From assembly GCA_965237875.1 (NCBI GenBank), contig CBDEGP010000002.1, positions 2,040,142 through 2,104,141 of the forward strand: DNA of 64,000 nucleotides, read 5' to 3'. The notes under the pieces are model-generated. The model had not been told where the DNA came from. It made no database searches and worked only from the letters and a program-made list of their open reading frames with translations. Both the position numbers and the translations under genes were made by a program. The DNA is from DAOUJI01 sp965237875 (GTDB lineage: Bacteria; Chloroflexota; Dehalococcoidia; Lucifugimonadales; JAGWBF01). Shown piece by piece: positions 45,059 to 53,542 of the stretch; the stretch's first letter is position 1, and every line of letters starts with the position of its first letter.

Positions 45059-46456
45059 ATGTCAACACCAAGCCCAACGCTCAGGGGAGCCAACCTAAGC
45101 AGGCGAAGTCGGCCTGCAACACAGTTGGCGGCGCTCCTCTTTGCTCCCATCCTTCTTCTTTCGCTGTTTGTTGTCTCCTGCGGCGGCGCGGCAACCCCGA
45201 CGCCGGCTCCAACGCCAACCCCGCAGCCCACGCCGACGCCCGTTGACTTTGACGCCATAACCGCCTCCTTGCATGGCGTAGTCGAGCAGGCAATCGGGAG
45301 ACTGCAAATCCCCGAAGGGCTTACGGCAGAGGATGTCAGAGGTCTGATAAACGCCGCCGTCGCAGACATCGACTTCCCGGAAGGACTGACCTCCGACGAA
45401 GTCAAAGGGTTGATAAACACGGCCATTTCCGGCATCGACATACCTGAGGGCGTGACGACTGAGCAGATGGAAAACGCGGTTAGGAACGCCGTTGACGTAG
45501 GTGTGCAGAGGGCGGTGGCCGAGGCGACGGGCGGTTCGTTGATCATCTACTCGGCACGGGAGAAGACTCTCGTAGGTCCCATCATCCAGCAGTTCGAGGA
45601 CGCCACGGGCATTGAGGTCGGGGTCAAATACGGCTCCAACTCCGGGTTGGCGGCAACCATCCACGAAGAGGGCGCCAACAGCCCCGCCGACATCTTCTTC
45701 GCCACAGACCCGGGACTGCTGGGGAACATGTCCGACATCTTCGCCGCATTGCCCAGCGGCATACTGGACCGGGTGGACCCGGAGTTCCGCTCCCGCGAGG
45801 GCAAGTGGGTGGGCATCTCCGGACGCGCCCGCGTGGTGGTCTATAACCCTGGGTCCGTCAGCGTTGATGAGCTCCCCGACTCCATCCTGGACTTCACCGA
45901 CCCCAAGTGGAACGGGCGCATAGGATGGCCTCCCACCAACGGCTCCTTCCAGGCCTTTGTGACAGCCATGCGGACCACGTTAGGGGAAGACGCGGCGCGA
46001 GATTGGCTGGAGGGGATCCAGGCCAACAACCCCAGGGTCTATCCCAAGAACACTCCCATCGTCGACGCCGTCTCCCGCGGCGAGGTGGACGTGGGATTCG
46101 TGAACCACTACTATCTGCACCGTTTTCTCGCGGAGCACGGAGAGGAGTTCCAAGCGCGAAACTACCATCCCAAGAACGGCGACATTGGCGCCATGATGCT
46201 GGTGAACGGCGCCGCCGTTCTGTCCACAGCCGAGAACGCCAGAGAGGCGGAACGGTTCCTGGGCTTCATGCTCTCGCTGGCGGCCCAGCAATACTTTGCC
46301 AGCCAGACCTTTGAGTACCCGCTGATAGATGGGGTCAGGACCCACAGGCTTCTCACTCCCCTGAGCGAGGTGGACGTCCCGGACGTGGACCTGTCACAGC
46401 TGGACGACGTTCAGGGAACTCAGGACCTTCTCCGGAGCGTGGGCATTATTCCATAG
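45059..46456 (+). CDS. Fe(3+) ABC transporter substrate-binding lipoprotein (FbpA-like) with N-terminal repeat extension
   Basis: A 465-residue lipoprotein with AAGGAG 9 bases upstream. Signal peptide with lipobox VVSC (Cys41), TPTP linker, then an unusual segment of about 90 residues with three repeats of roughly 27 residues (IPEGLTAEDVRGLINAAVADID, FPEGLTSDEVKGLINTAISGID, IPEGVTTEQMENAVRNAVDVG). The binding domain follows (LIIYSAREKTLVGPIIQQFEDATGIEVGVKYG, DIFFATDPGLLG, GRARVVVYNPG, VGFVNHYYLHRF) as in ferric-iron binders; the Tyr pair NHYY is the iron-ligand motif. It is the first gene of an FbpABC-like set. Confidence 0.93.
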   Translation: MSTPSPTLRGANLSRRSRPATQLAALLFAPILLLSLFVVSCGGAATPTPAPTPTPQPTPTPVDFDAITASLHGVVEQAIGRLQIPEGLTAEDVRGLINAAVADIDFPEGLTSDEVKGLINTAISGIDIPEGVTTEQMENAVRNAVDVGVQRAVAEATGGSLIIYSAREKTLVGPIIQQFEDATGIEVGVKYGSNSGLAATIHEEGANSPADIFFATDPGLLGNMSDIFAALPSGILDRVDPEFRSREGKWVGISGRARVVVYNPGSVSVDELPDSILDFTDPKWNGRIGWPPTNGSFQAFVTAMRTTLGEDAARDWLEGIQANNPRVYPKNTPIVDAVSRGEVDVGFVNHYYLHRFLAEHGEEFQARNYHPKNGDIGAMMLVNGAAVLSTAENAREAERFLGFMLSLAAQQYFASQTFEYPLIDGVRTHRLLTPLSEVDVPDVDLSQLDDVQGTQDLLRSVGIIP

Positions 46457-46543
46457 CTGACAAACCGCATCCGCCCGGGCGCATGCAGAGGAGGGACCTT
46501 GTCCTCCCCTGGGGACCTTCTCAGGCATGCGCCCGGGTAAGGC

Positions 46544-48199
46544 ATGGAGCGAACAAGGCCAACATTCATGGTTTACCCCACGACGAAAACCTCCCCCCTG
46601 TTCCGGCTGCCAGGGTTTGGGCGGCCCCGGCCGCCGGGATTCATACTGGCCCCCGCCGTCATGGTGGGGGCCGCTCTATCTCTGCCTCTGGCATATCTGG
46701 TTATACGCAGTCTGGGCACGGGCGAAGAGCTTTGGGACTTGCTCCTTCGAATGCGCATGTTGGAGACCATCGGGAGCACGGCCCTGCTGACGGTCATCGT
46801 CACCGCAGCGTCGGCGGCTCTTGCCCTGCCGTTGGCTTGGCTCACCGTCAGGACGGACCTCCCCTTACGTGGCTTCTGGTCTGTGGCCACTGCTCTTCCA
46901 CTGGTAATCCCCTCCTACGTTGGAGGATTCGCAGTCGTCACTCTTTTGGGACCCAGAGGAATGCTCCAGGACTTTGTCGCCGAGCCGCTCTTCGGAGTCG
47001 ATCGGCTGCCGGACATCTCAGGGCTTGCCGGGGCGGCCCTGACCCTTATCATGCTCAGTTACCCATACGTGCTGTTGACCGTCAGGGGGGCCCTCAGGGG
47101 GTTGGACCCTTCCCTGGAAGAGGCGGCCCAGGGGTTCGGAAGAAGCAAATGGGCCAGGTTCTTCCTGGTGGCGGCGCCGCAGCTTAAGCCCGCCCTGGCT
47201 TCAGGAAGCCTGTTGGTCGCCCTGTACACCTTGAGCGACTTCGGCGCTGTGTCGTTGTTGAGCTTCGAGGCATTCAGCTACGTCATATACCTACAGTACG
47301 ATGCCGGAGCCAGGGAGTTGGCCGCGGCCAGTTCCCTGACGCTCATCGTGATGGCCCTCGCAGTCCTGACCATCGAATCGGCGTCCAGGGGCCGGGCCCA
47401 ATACCATCGTTCCGGAGTAGGCGTTCAGCGGTCTCCGAAGCCGGTCCGGCTGGGCCGGTGGCGATGGCCCGCATTTGGCTTCTGCGCATTCATATGCTCC
47501 GTTTCCTTGGGGATGCCCCTCAGCGTCCTGGGGTATTGGCTGGTCCGCGGCCTTCAGGAGGGGGAGTCCCTGGGTCTGGAGTGGGGCACGGCCTTCAACT
47601 CCATCTACGCATCGGCCCTGGCCGCCCTGGCCGCCGTCGCCGCCGCTCTGCCCCTGGCCCTGCTGGTCGTCAGATATGCTGGCCGACTCAGCGCCCTCCT
47701 TGAACGGCTCACCTACGTGGGATTCGCACTCCCCGGCATCGTCGTTGCCCTGTCGCTTGTCTTCTTTACGGCTAATTACCTCCGGCCCGTATACCAGAAC
47801 ATAGCGGTCCTCATATTCGCCTACGTTGTGCTGTTCCTTCCCGCCGCGGTGGGAGCCATCCGGGCGTCGCTCCTTCAGGTCAGCCCCAGGCTGGAGGATG
47901 CGTCCCGCAGTCTGGGGAGAAATGCTCTCCGCACATTCCTTACAGTCACCCTGCCTTTGGCGCTGCCGGGAGTGTTGTCGGGGATGGCCCTCGTCTTTCT
48001 GATCACCATGAAGGAACTTCCGGCCACCCTCATTCTGGGTCCAATTGGGTTCCAGACCCTGGCCACGTCGATATGGTCGGCCACCGAATCGGCTTTCTTC
48101 ACCAGAGCCGCAGGCCCGGCGCTGCTGTTGGTCCTGGCGTCCTCCGTCCCCATGGCTTTTATCGCACTGCGAGAGGGCGGACGATACGGGCGCCCCTGA
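46544..48199 (+). CDS. Fe(3+) ABC transporter permease (FbpB-like)
   Basis: A 551-residue two-module permease with about twelve membrane helices. Two EAA loops for ATPase contact are seen: LEEAAQGFGRSKWARFFLVAAPQLKPAL (about residue 195) and LEDASRSLGRNALRTFLTVTLPLALPGV (about 455), each with the conserved EAA/G pattern. The join of two half-permeases in one chain is usual for FbpB/SfuB. It follows the binding protein by 87 bases. The start could be 46544 or the ATG at 46568. Confidence 0.93.
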   Translation: MERTRPTFMVYPTTKTSPLFRLPGFGRPRPPGFILAPAVMVGAALSLPLAYLVIRSLGTGEELWDLLLRMRMLETIGSTALLTVIVTAASAALALPLAWLTVRTDLPLRGFWSVATALPLVIPSYVGGFAVVTLLGPRGMLQDFVAEPLFGVDRLPDISGLAGAALTLIMLSYPYVLLTVRGALRGLDPSLEEAAQGFGRSKWARFFLVAAPQLKPALASGSLLVALYTLSDFGAVSLLSFEAFSYVIYLQYDAGARELAAASSLTLIVMALAVLTIESASRGRAQYHRSGVGVQRSPKPVRLGRWRWPAFGFCAFICSVSLGMPLSVLGYWLVRGLQEGESLGLEWGTAFNSIYASALAALAAVAAALPLALLVVRYAGRLSALLERLTYVGFALPGIVVALSLVFFTANYLRPVYQNIAVLIFAYVVLFLPAAVGAIRASLLQVSPRLEDASRSLGRNALRTFLTVTLPLALPGVLSGMALVFLITMKELPATLILGPIGFQTLATSIWSATESAFFTRAAGPALLLVLASSVPMAFIALREGGRYGRP

Positions 48200-48356
48200 C
48201 CGCCCCTCATGAGGACGTCTCCTGGTCTCCTTCAATCCTCAATGCCGCAAATGTAAATTGGGTGTCCTTTGGCTATGCGGGTCACTATAATAATCTCTTA
48301 GCCGATTTATTCTTCCCTCCCCTTGGGGAGGGCCAAGGCGGGAGCTTCATACGCGA

Positions 48357-49427
48357 GTGGCCTCAAATGCTGTGCCGGTAATCCAGTGCCGGGGAGTGTC
48401 CAAGACCTACGGGGGGACTCCCGTGGTCGACGGCGTGGACCTGGACGTGAAGTCGGGTGAGGTCCTGGCCCTTGTAGGACCCAGCGGCAGCGGCAAGACC
48501 ACGCTGTTGCGCATGATCGCCGGATTCGAAACCCCGGACGGGGGAACGGTGGCCCTTGGCGGCAAGCCGGCGGCCGGACCCGGCGTTTGGGCGCCCCCGG
48601 AAACGCGCCGGCTTGGCATGGTATTCCAGGACTACGCTTTGTTTCCCCACATGAGCGTGGCCCAAAACGTTGCTTTCGGCCTGGTCAACCTTTCCCGCTC
48701 AGACAAGACTCGCCGCGTATCCGAGGCGTTGGAGTTGGTCCGCCTCTCCCAGATGTCTGAACGGTATCCCCACCAGCTTTCCGGCGGAGAGCAGCAGAGG
48801 GTGGCGGTGGCCCGCTCTCTGGCCCCGCATCCCATCGCCCTGTTGTTGGACGAGCCCTTCAGCAACCTGGACTTGCAGCTGCGTGAGAGTCTCAGGCAGG
48901 ACGTGAAGGAAATCTTCTCCTCCGGCGGAGTCACCGTGGTCTACGTCACCCACGACCAGGAAGAGGCCCTGTTCATGGGTGACAGCGTCGCAGTGATGGA
49001 CAGCGGCGCCATTCGGCAAGTGGGCGCTCCGGAGGACGTATATCACCGGCCCCAGACCCCCTTCGTGGCGAGCTTCCTTGGGATGGCGGACTACCTGTCG
49101 GCCACTCCCGGGGAAGATGGACTGGACACGGAGCTGGGAAGAATGTTCCCGGAAACAAGCCCCGAAGGCGGCTGCCGGGTGATGGTCCGGCCGGATGACG
49201 TTTTCCTACGGTCTCCCGGCTCCGAAGGGATTATCAGCGGCCGCGTGTTTCAGGGGCCCCACTATCTCTATTCGGTGACGCTTTCGTCGGGCGAGACGGT
49301 CCACAGCTTCCAGAACCACACGGTCCGGTACGAGGTCGGGGAATCCGTTGAGCCCTACCTGGAGTCCGGTCAAACCCTTACCTGCTTCTCGGACGGAGGC
49401 GGCGCGATTCCTGTCACCGTCGCCTAG
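48357..49427 (+). CDS. Fe(3+) ABC transporter ATP-binding protein (FbpC-like)
   Basis: A 356-residue ATPase with GTG start: Walker A GPSGSGKTTLLRMI, Q-loop FQDYALFPHMSVAQNVAF, signature LSGGEQQRVAVARSLA, Walker B IALLLDEPFSNLD and H-loop VTHDQEEALFMGD. A C-terminal TOBE/MOI regulatory domain follows. YxxxxxxFVASFLG is the usual junction. It lies 157 bases after the permease gene; a CCCTCCCC/GGGGAGGG hairpin (48315-48332) between them may set the ATPase level. Substrate call follows from the neighbours. Confidence 0.93.
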   Translation: MASNAVPVIQCRGVSKTYGGTPVVDGVDLDVKSGEVLALVGPSGSGKTTLLRMIAGFETPDGGTVALGGKPAAGPGVWAPPETRRLGMVFQDYALFPHMSVAQNVAFGLVNLSRSDKTRRVSEALELVRLSQMSERYPHQLSGGEQQRVAVARSLAPHPIALLLDEPFSNLDLQLRESLRQDVKEIFSSGGVTVVYVTHDQEEALFMGDSVAVMDSGAIRQVGAPEDVYHRPQTPFVASFLGMADYLSATPGEDGLDTELGRMFPETSPEGGCRVMVRPDDVFLRSPGSEGIISGRVFQGPHYLYSVTLSSGETVHSFQNHTVRYEVGESVEPYLESGQTLTCFSDGGGAIPVTVA

Positions 49428-49466
49428 CCCCGATGCTCATTGCCCATCATCACAAGGGGCCCGTCA

Positions 49467-50681
49467 TCAGACCAGGCGCGGGATGACCTCGCCCAGGACC
49501 CAGCCAACCCCGGCTGCGACGCCGCCTATAGCCAGTATCTCCAAGCCCTGGAGCAGCGTTGACTTACGGACGATGCGGCCCTTCAACATCCCCAGGGCGA
49601 AGAGGGCGACAAGTGTTGCCGCCACGGAAGCCGTTATGGCAATACCGCCGTCATCAAAGAAGTAAGGCAAGACTGGGATGATGGCTCCGGCGATGAAAGC
49701 CACGCCCATGACCAGGGCGTCTTTGACCGGGTTCGTGGTGACCTCGGCGCTCAGACCCAGTTCCTTCTCAATCATGGTTCGAAGCCACAGGTCTTTGTCG
49801 GCGGCGATGTGGTCCGCCACGCCCTGAGCTTCCTTGAAAGAAAGACCCTCCCTCTGGTAGAGGACCACCAGCTCGGCCAGCTCTTCCGCGGGGTGGTCCT
49901 GAAGCTCCTGGGCTTCCTTCTCTATCTCCGACCTTTGCAAGTCTTGCTCGGCCCGTGAACCCAGGAAGGCGCCGGTGGCCATCGAAACCATTCCCGCCAA
50001 TGCTCCGGCCAAGCCGCCAATCAGCACCGCCGCATTCCCGATGTCACCCACCGAAAGAGCCGTGACCAGGAGCATGGTGCTGAGGAGCCCGTCCTGGCCT
50101 CCGAACACCACTTCCCTGATGCGTCCCTTCGAGGCCACGTCCCACCGCCGGGTCTCCACCTCGGTCCGGGCTGCGGCATAGGCGGGCGACAGCACGGATT
50201 CCGTCACCGGCGCCGCCGTGCGCCGGGTGTCCGTCCGGGGCGCCAGGGCGACAGCCTCCGTAGGTCCGGCAACGGCAAGCTTGGCCTCCAACACCTCGAC
50301 GGCCTTGTTGAACACTTCCAAGTGGTGTTGTTCCCGGTCCATGGCCATCATAAAGGTGTCGGCAGCGTCGGTGCGCCCCTCGTCCAGCGCATCCCGTATG
50401 TAGTTGGGATACATGGTGCTTATCTCTTTCGCCTCACCCTCCACGACGCCCTTCAGGTTCTCCAGCGAGCTTTTCAACTCGCCTGCAACGCTCATGTGGT
50501 TGATACCGTGGATGGTCTCGGCGCCCGCCACTTCCTGGAACACCTGGGCCACTTCGGGATGGCCCTCCCGCAGGGCCTGGTGGGCAAAGGCGCTGTACTT
50601 CAGGTGGGCCATCGCCTCGGCGACTATGGCGTTCCACAGGTTGCGTTCGGTCTTCGTAAGCGTAGGTCTTGGGTCTGCCAT
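49467..50681 (-). CDS. rubrerythrin-VIT1/CCC1 fusion, iron/manganese transporter (erythrin-VIT)
   Basis: A 404-residue two-domain membrane protein; the ATG at 50681 has GAGGAAG upstream. Residues 1-140 are a ferritin-like domain with Glu and ExxH iron ligands (EAMAHLKYSAFAHQAL, EVAGAETIHGINHM, EGEAKEISTMYP, DREQHHLEVF). After a linker come four to five membrane helices of the VIT1/CCC1 family (RIREVVFGGQDGLLSTMLLVTALSVG, AGALAGMVSMATGAFLGSRAEQDLQ, VKDALVMGVAFIAGAIIPVLPYFF, TLVALFALGMLKGRIVRKSTLLQGLEI). Such fusions are thought to load or expel Fe/Mn. It converges on the ferric importer genes, so the two may balance iron. Confidence 0.92.
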   Translation of the reverse strand: MADPRPTLTKTERNLWNAIVAEAMAHLKYSAFAHQALREGHPEVAQVFQEVAGAETIHGINHMSVAGELKSSLENLKGVVEGEAKEISTMYPNYIRDALDEGRTDAADTFMMAMDREQHHLEVFNKAVEVLEAKLAVAGPTEAVALAPRTDTRRTAAPVTESVLSPAYAAARTEVETRRWDVASKGRIREVVFGGQDGLLSTMLLVTALSVGDIGNAAVLIGGLAGALAGMVSMATGAFLGSRAEQDLQRSEIEKEAQELQDHPAEELAELVVLYQREGLSFKEAQGVADHIAADKDLWLRTMIEKELGLSAEVTTNPVKDALVMGVAFIAGAIIPVLPYFFDDGGIAITASVAATLVALFALGMLKGRIVRKSTLLQGLEILAIGGVAAGVGWVLGEVIPRLV

Positions 50682-50772
50682 GAACTTCCTCTTGCAGTCC
50701 GCCTGTAGGCGGTGATAAATCCAGAATACACAATGTTCGCACGGATTTCCAATGGACCGGGACAGGCGACAG

Positions 50773-50795
50773 GGCCTTCCGATTCTCGGAAGGCC
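50773..50795. other. perfect hairpin in the leader of the iron-transporter fusion
   Basis: GGCCTTCCGA-TTC-TCGGAAGGCC, a 10-bp stem in the gene-free stretch 50682-51031, about 90 bases before the start of the minus-strand transporter gene. It may be a leader element or a terminator for a plus-strand transcript (TTTTCTTG follows on that strand). The rest of this divergent region shows no other feature. Confidence 0.5.
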
Positions 50796-51031
50796 TGCCC
50801 CTGATGTTTTCTTGCAGCGCCCCCGCCATGTTGACATAGGCCGTAAGGCATTGCTACTGTCAACTCCCAAGGGCAATCATAATCATAAAAACGATCAATG
50901 AGGCTGACAGTGGCGAGAACGTCGCCGTTTGGAGCAGCGGGAACCATCTCAAGTTGGGGCAAGGGCCCGTGTGTAAGGGATGACATGAAAACAGTCCCGT
51001 CAAACCAAGCCGGAGCAGAGGCGCCGGGTCG

Positions 51032-52060
51032 ATGACAGAGCGGCTGGTCTCCGGGCAGTCGCAGGGTGAGGACGACGCCCTCGACTCCTCCCTCAGGCCG
51101 AGACAGCTGAGGGACTTCGTAGGGCAGGAGTCGGTCAAGGGCAACCTGAACATCGCCATGCAAGCCGCCCGCATGAGGGGCGACCCGCTGGACCACATCA
51201 TCATCTACGGGCCTCCGGGCCTGGGAAAGACCACGCTGGCCCACATTATCGCCCTGGAGATGGGCGTCGCCGTCAAAGTCACGTCAGGCCCTGCCATAGA
51301 GCGGGCCGGAGACATGGCGGCGCTGCTGACCAGCCTGAACACCGGCGACGTTCTTTTCATCGACGAGGTTCACCGCCTCCCACGGGTCGTTGAAGAGGTG
51401 CTTTACCCAGCCATGGAGGACTTCTTCCTCTCCTGGGTGGTGGGCAAGGGGCTTGGCGCCCGCAACATCAACCTGCGCATCAACTCCTTCACTCTAATAG
51501 GCGCTACCACCCGCTACGGCATGGTCAGCCCGCCCCTCAGAGACCGCTTCGGCTCAGTCTTCCGGCTGGACTTCTACGACCTGCCCGCCATGGAGTCCAT
51601 AGTGGACCGTTCAGCCCGCATCTTAGGGGTGGACATTGACGAAGAAGGGGTCTCGATCATAGCCGGAAGGGCCCGCCGCACGCCCCGTGTGGCAAACCGA
51701 CTGCTCAAGCGTACGCGGGACTATGCACAGGTAATGGCCGATGGTAGAATAACCGGGGAAATCGCCGGCGAAGGGCTTGCCAAGCTGGAGGTCGATTCTC
51801 TGGGACTCGACCAGATCGACCAGAGGCTGCTGGAGAGCATCGTAGACAAGTTCTCGGGCGGGCCGGTGGGGCTGGACACACTGGCAGCTTCCATCGGCGA
51901 GGACGCCGATACGATCATGGACATCTACGAGCCGTACCTTCTCCAGTTGGGATTCCTGGACCGCACTCCCAGAGGCAGGGTGGCCACCAGGCAGGCATAC
52001 TCGCACCTGGGACGGGACTTCCCCGAGAGGGCCCCGTCGCCTCAGGTCAGACTCCTGTAG
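51032..52060 (+). CDS. ruvB: Holliday junction branch-migration helicase RuvB
   Basis: A 342-residue AAA+ motor: LRPRQLRDFVGQESVKGNLNIAMQAA, Walker A IIYGPPGLGKTTLAHIIA, TSGPAIERAGDMAALLT, Walker B VLFIDEVHRL, sensor region LIGATTRYGMVSPPLRDRFG with arginine finger, and the winged-helix C-terminus GLDTLAASIGEDADTIMDIYEPYLLQLGFLDRTPRGRVAT. RuvB works with RuvA at recombination junctions; ruvA is not in this window. The start is ATG at 51032. Sequence is complete and typical. Confidence 0.98.
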   Translation: MTERLVSGQSQGEDDALDSSLRPRQLRDFVGQESVKGNLNIAMQAARMRGDPLDHIIIYGPPGLGKTTLAHIIALEMGVAVKVTSGPAIERAGDMAALLTSLNTGDVLFIDEVHRLPRVVEEVLYPAMEDFFLSWVVGKGLGARNINLRINSFTLIGATTRYGMVSPPLRDRFGSVFRLDFYDLPAMESIVDRSARILGVDIDEEGVSIIAGRARRTPRVANRLLKRTRDYAQVMADGRITGEIAGEGLAKLEVDSLGLDQIDQRLLESIVDKFSGGPVGLDTLAASIGEDADTIMDIYEPYLLQLGFLDRTPRGRVATRQAYSHLGRDFPERAPSPQVRLL

Positions 52061-52073
52061 AGGACGCTTGAAC

Positions 52074-52721
52074 ATGCTTTATGAGTTGCGTACGTACGAA
52101 GCCAACCCGGGGAAGGGCGCTGCCCTGCAGGACCACCTCCAAGAGGCGGCCCGGCTCTTCAGGAAGCACGAACTGAGAGCTCTCGTTTTCTGGGCGGACG
52201 TAATCGGCCGGGGACCGCAGGTCACCTACATGTGGAAGTACGAAGACGTGGCCGAAAGGCAGCAGAAGCTCGGCGCCTTCGTTTCCGACCCGGAGTGGAA
52301 GGACCTGACGGCCAGGGAAGCGGCGGAGCACGGAGAGATCACGGCCCGGATACACAACAAGCTGCTCCAGCCCACGCCGTATTCGCCCGAGCCGGTCTTC
52401 GACGTGAACAAGCTCCATGAGCTCCGCGTCTACCATGCAGTGCCGGGGAAACTGGGAGACCTGAACCGCCGCTTCCAGGAAAACTCCGACCGGATTCTGC
52501 GCAGACACGGGATGAACGTCCTGGGATATTGGACTGAAGCATTCGGCACGTCCAATCAGCTGGTATGGGTCATCGAGTTCGACAGCCTGGCCCACCGCGA
52601 GGAGTGTTGGAACTCCTTCAGGACCGATGAGGAGTGGCCCGGCGTCGCCGCCGAGTCCACCAAGAACGGAGAGTTGGTGGCTTACCCGGAGAGCCGGATT
52701 CTCGCTCCTCTTCCCTTCTAG
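52074..52721 (+). CDS. NIPSNAP-family protein, two domains (1 of 3)
   Basis: A 215-residue protein (ATG at 52074; a TTG two codons earlier is possible). Two NIPSNAP units of about 105 residues repeat: MLYELRTYEANPGKGAALQDHL...WADVIGRGPQVTYMWKYEDVAERQQKLGAFVSDPEWKDL and LHELRVYHAVPGKLGDLNRRF...YWTEAFGTSNQLVWVIEFDSLAHREECWNSFRTDEEWPGV. This is a dimeric ferredoxin-like fold; the duplication makes a pseudo-dimer. Function in bacteria is unknown. It starts 14 bases after ruvB ends. Confidence 0.9.
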   Translation: MLYELRTYEANPGKGAALQDHLQEAARLFRKHELRALVFWADVIGRGPQVTYMWKYEDVAERQQKLGAFVSDPEWKDLTAREAAEHGEITARIHNKLLQPTPYSPEPVFDVNKLHELRVYHAVPGKLGDLNRRFQENSDRILRRHGMNVLGYWTEAFGTSNQLVWVIEFDSLAHREECWNSFRTDEEWPGVAAESTKNGELVAYPESRILAPLPF

Positions 52722-52830
52722 CGGACGGCCCCTTCGATGTCCATAACATGAAACAGACGGCGCCTTCACCTCTGGCGGGAGAAGGGGCGTTTGGGCCGGA
52801 TTCAACATTCAGTCTAAGTAGGTGGGACCA

Positions 52831-53484
52831 ATGCTATACGAGCTTCGTGAGTACTACACGACACCCGGGAACCAGGCCAAAGAGGTGGACCGGCTGAAGC
52901 TTGCCCGGCGTCTATTCGAGAAGCACGGCCTGAATAGCGACGGTTTCTGGACCGACGAGATAGGCCGCGGCAGCAAGATAACCTACTTCTGGATATACGA
53001 GACCCTGGAGGAAAGAAATAAGGGCCTGGCAGGCTTTCGCGGCGACCCCGAATGGCAACAGAGGACGGCGCATGACGCCGCCGAGCACGGTGAGCTCATG
53101 CAACGGGTCCACAACGTGATCCTGGAGCCCACCGGCTATTCTCCTACGCCGGACTTCAGCTCCAACGCCATACACGAGTTGCGCGTCTACTACGCCGTAC
53201 CCGGCAAGCTGCCCGCCCTCAACAAGAGGTTCGCAGACCACTCGGACAGGCTGCTCCGCAAGCACGGCATGAACGTGGTGGGCTACTGGACGGAGCTGGT
53301 GGGCGATTCCAACCAGCTGGTCTGGATAGTGGGGTACGACAGCCTCGCCCACCGCGAGGAATGTTGGAACTCCTTCAGGACTGACGACGAGTGGCCCGGC
53401 GTGTTGGCCGAGTCCATCAAAGACGGGGAGATCGTGGCGTCCTGGGAGACGCGAATGCTCAAGCCTACGGGGATCGGCAGGTAG
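52831..53484 (+). CDS. NIPSNAP-family protein, two domains (2 of 3)
   Basis: A 217-residue protein starting at ATG 52831 with GTAGGTGGG upstream. It keeps the two-unit layout of its neighbour: MLYELREYYTTPGNQAKEVDRLKLAR...TDEIGRGSKITYFWIYETLEERNKGLAGF and IHELRVYYAVPGKLPALNKRFADHSDRLLRKHGMNVVGYWTELVGDSNQLVWIVGYDSLAHREECWNSFRTDDEWPGV. The second unit is closest to the second unit of the gene before it, so the pair arose by whole-gene duplication after the fusion. A short REP-like sequence lies in the 109-base gap upstream. Confidence 0.9.
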   Translation: MLYELREYYTTPGNQAKEVDRLKLARRLFEKHGLNSDGFWTDEIGRGSKITYFWIYETLEERNKGLAGFRGDPEWQQRTAHDAAEHGELMQRVHNVILEPTGYSPTPDFSSNAIHELRVYYAVPGKLPALNKRFADHSDRLLRKHGMNVVGYWTELVGDSNQLVWIVGYDSLAHREECWNSFRTDDEWPGVLAESIKDGEIVASWETRMLKPTGIGR

Positions 53485-53542
53485 ACGGCGCCCAGCAAAA
53501 CCGGCGTGTCCCCCCGCGGCCCACACCATTTGGGAGGCAGCT

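Noticed and set aside
47291..48235. 314-codon minus-strand frame
   Set aside because: Antisense to the FbpB-like permease gene; low-complexity Gly/Gln/Arg composition typical of a GC-rich shadow frame.
48286..48291. Separate promoter (TATAAT) for the FbpC-like gene
   Set aside because: No -35 box at 16-18 bases upstream; kept only as a possibility.
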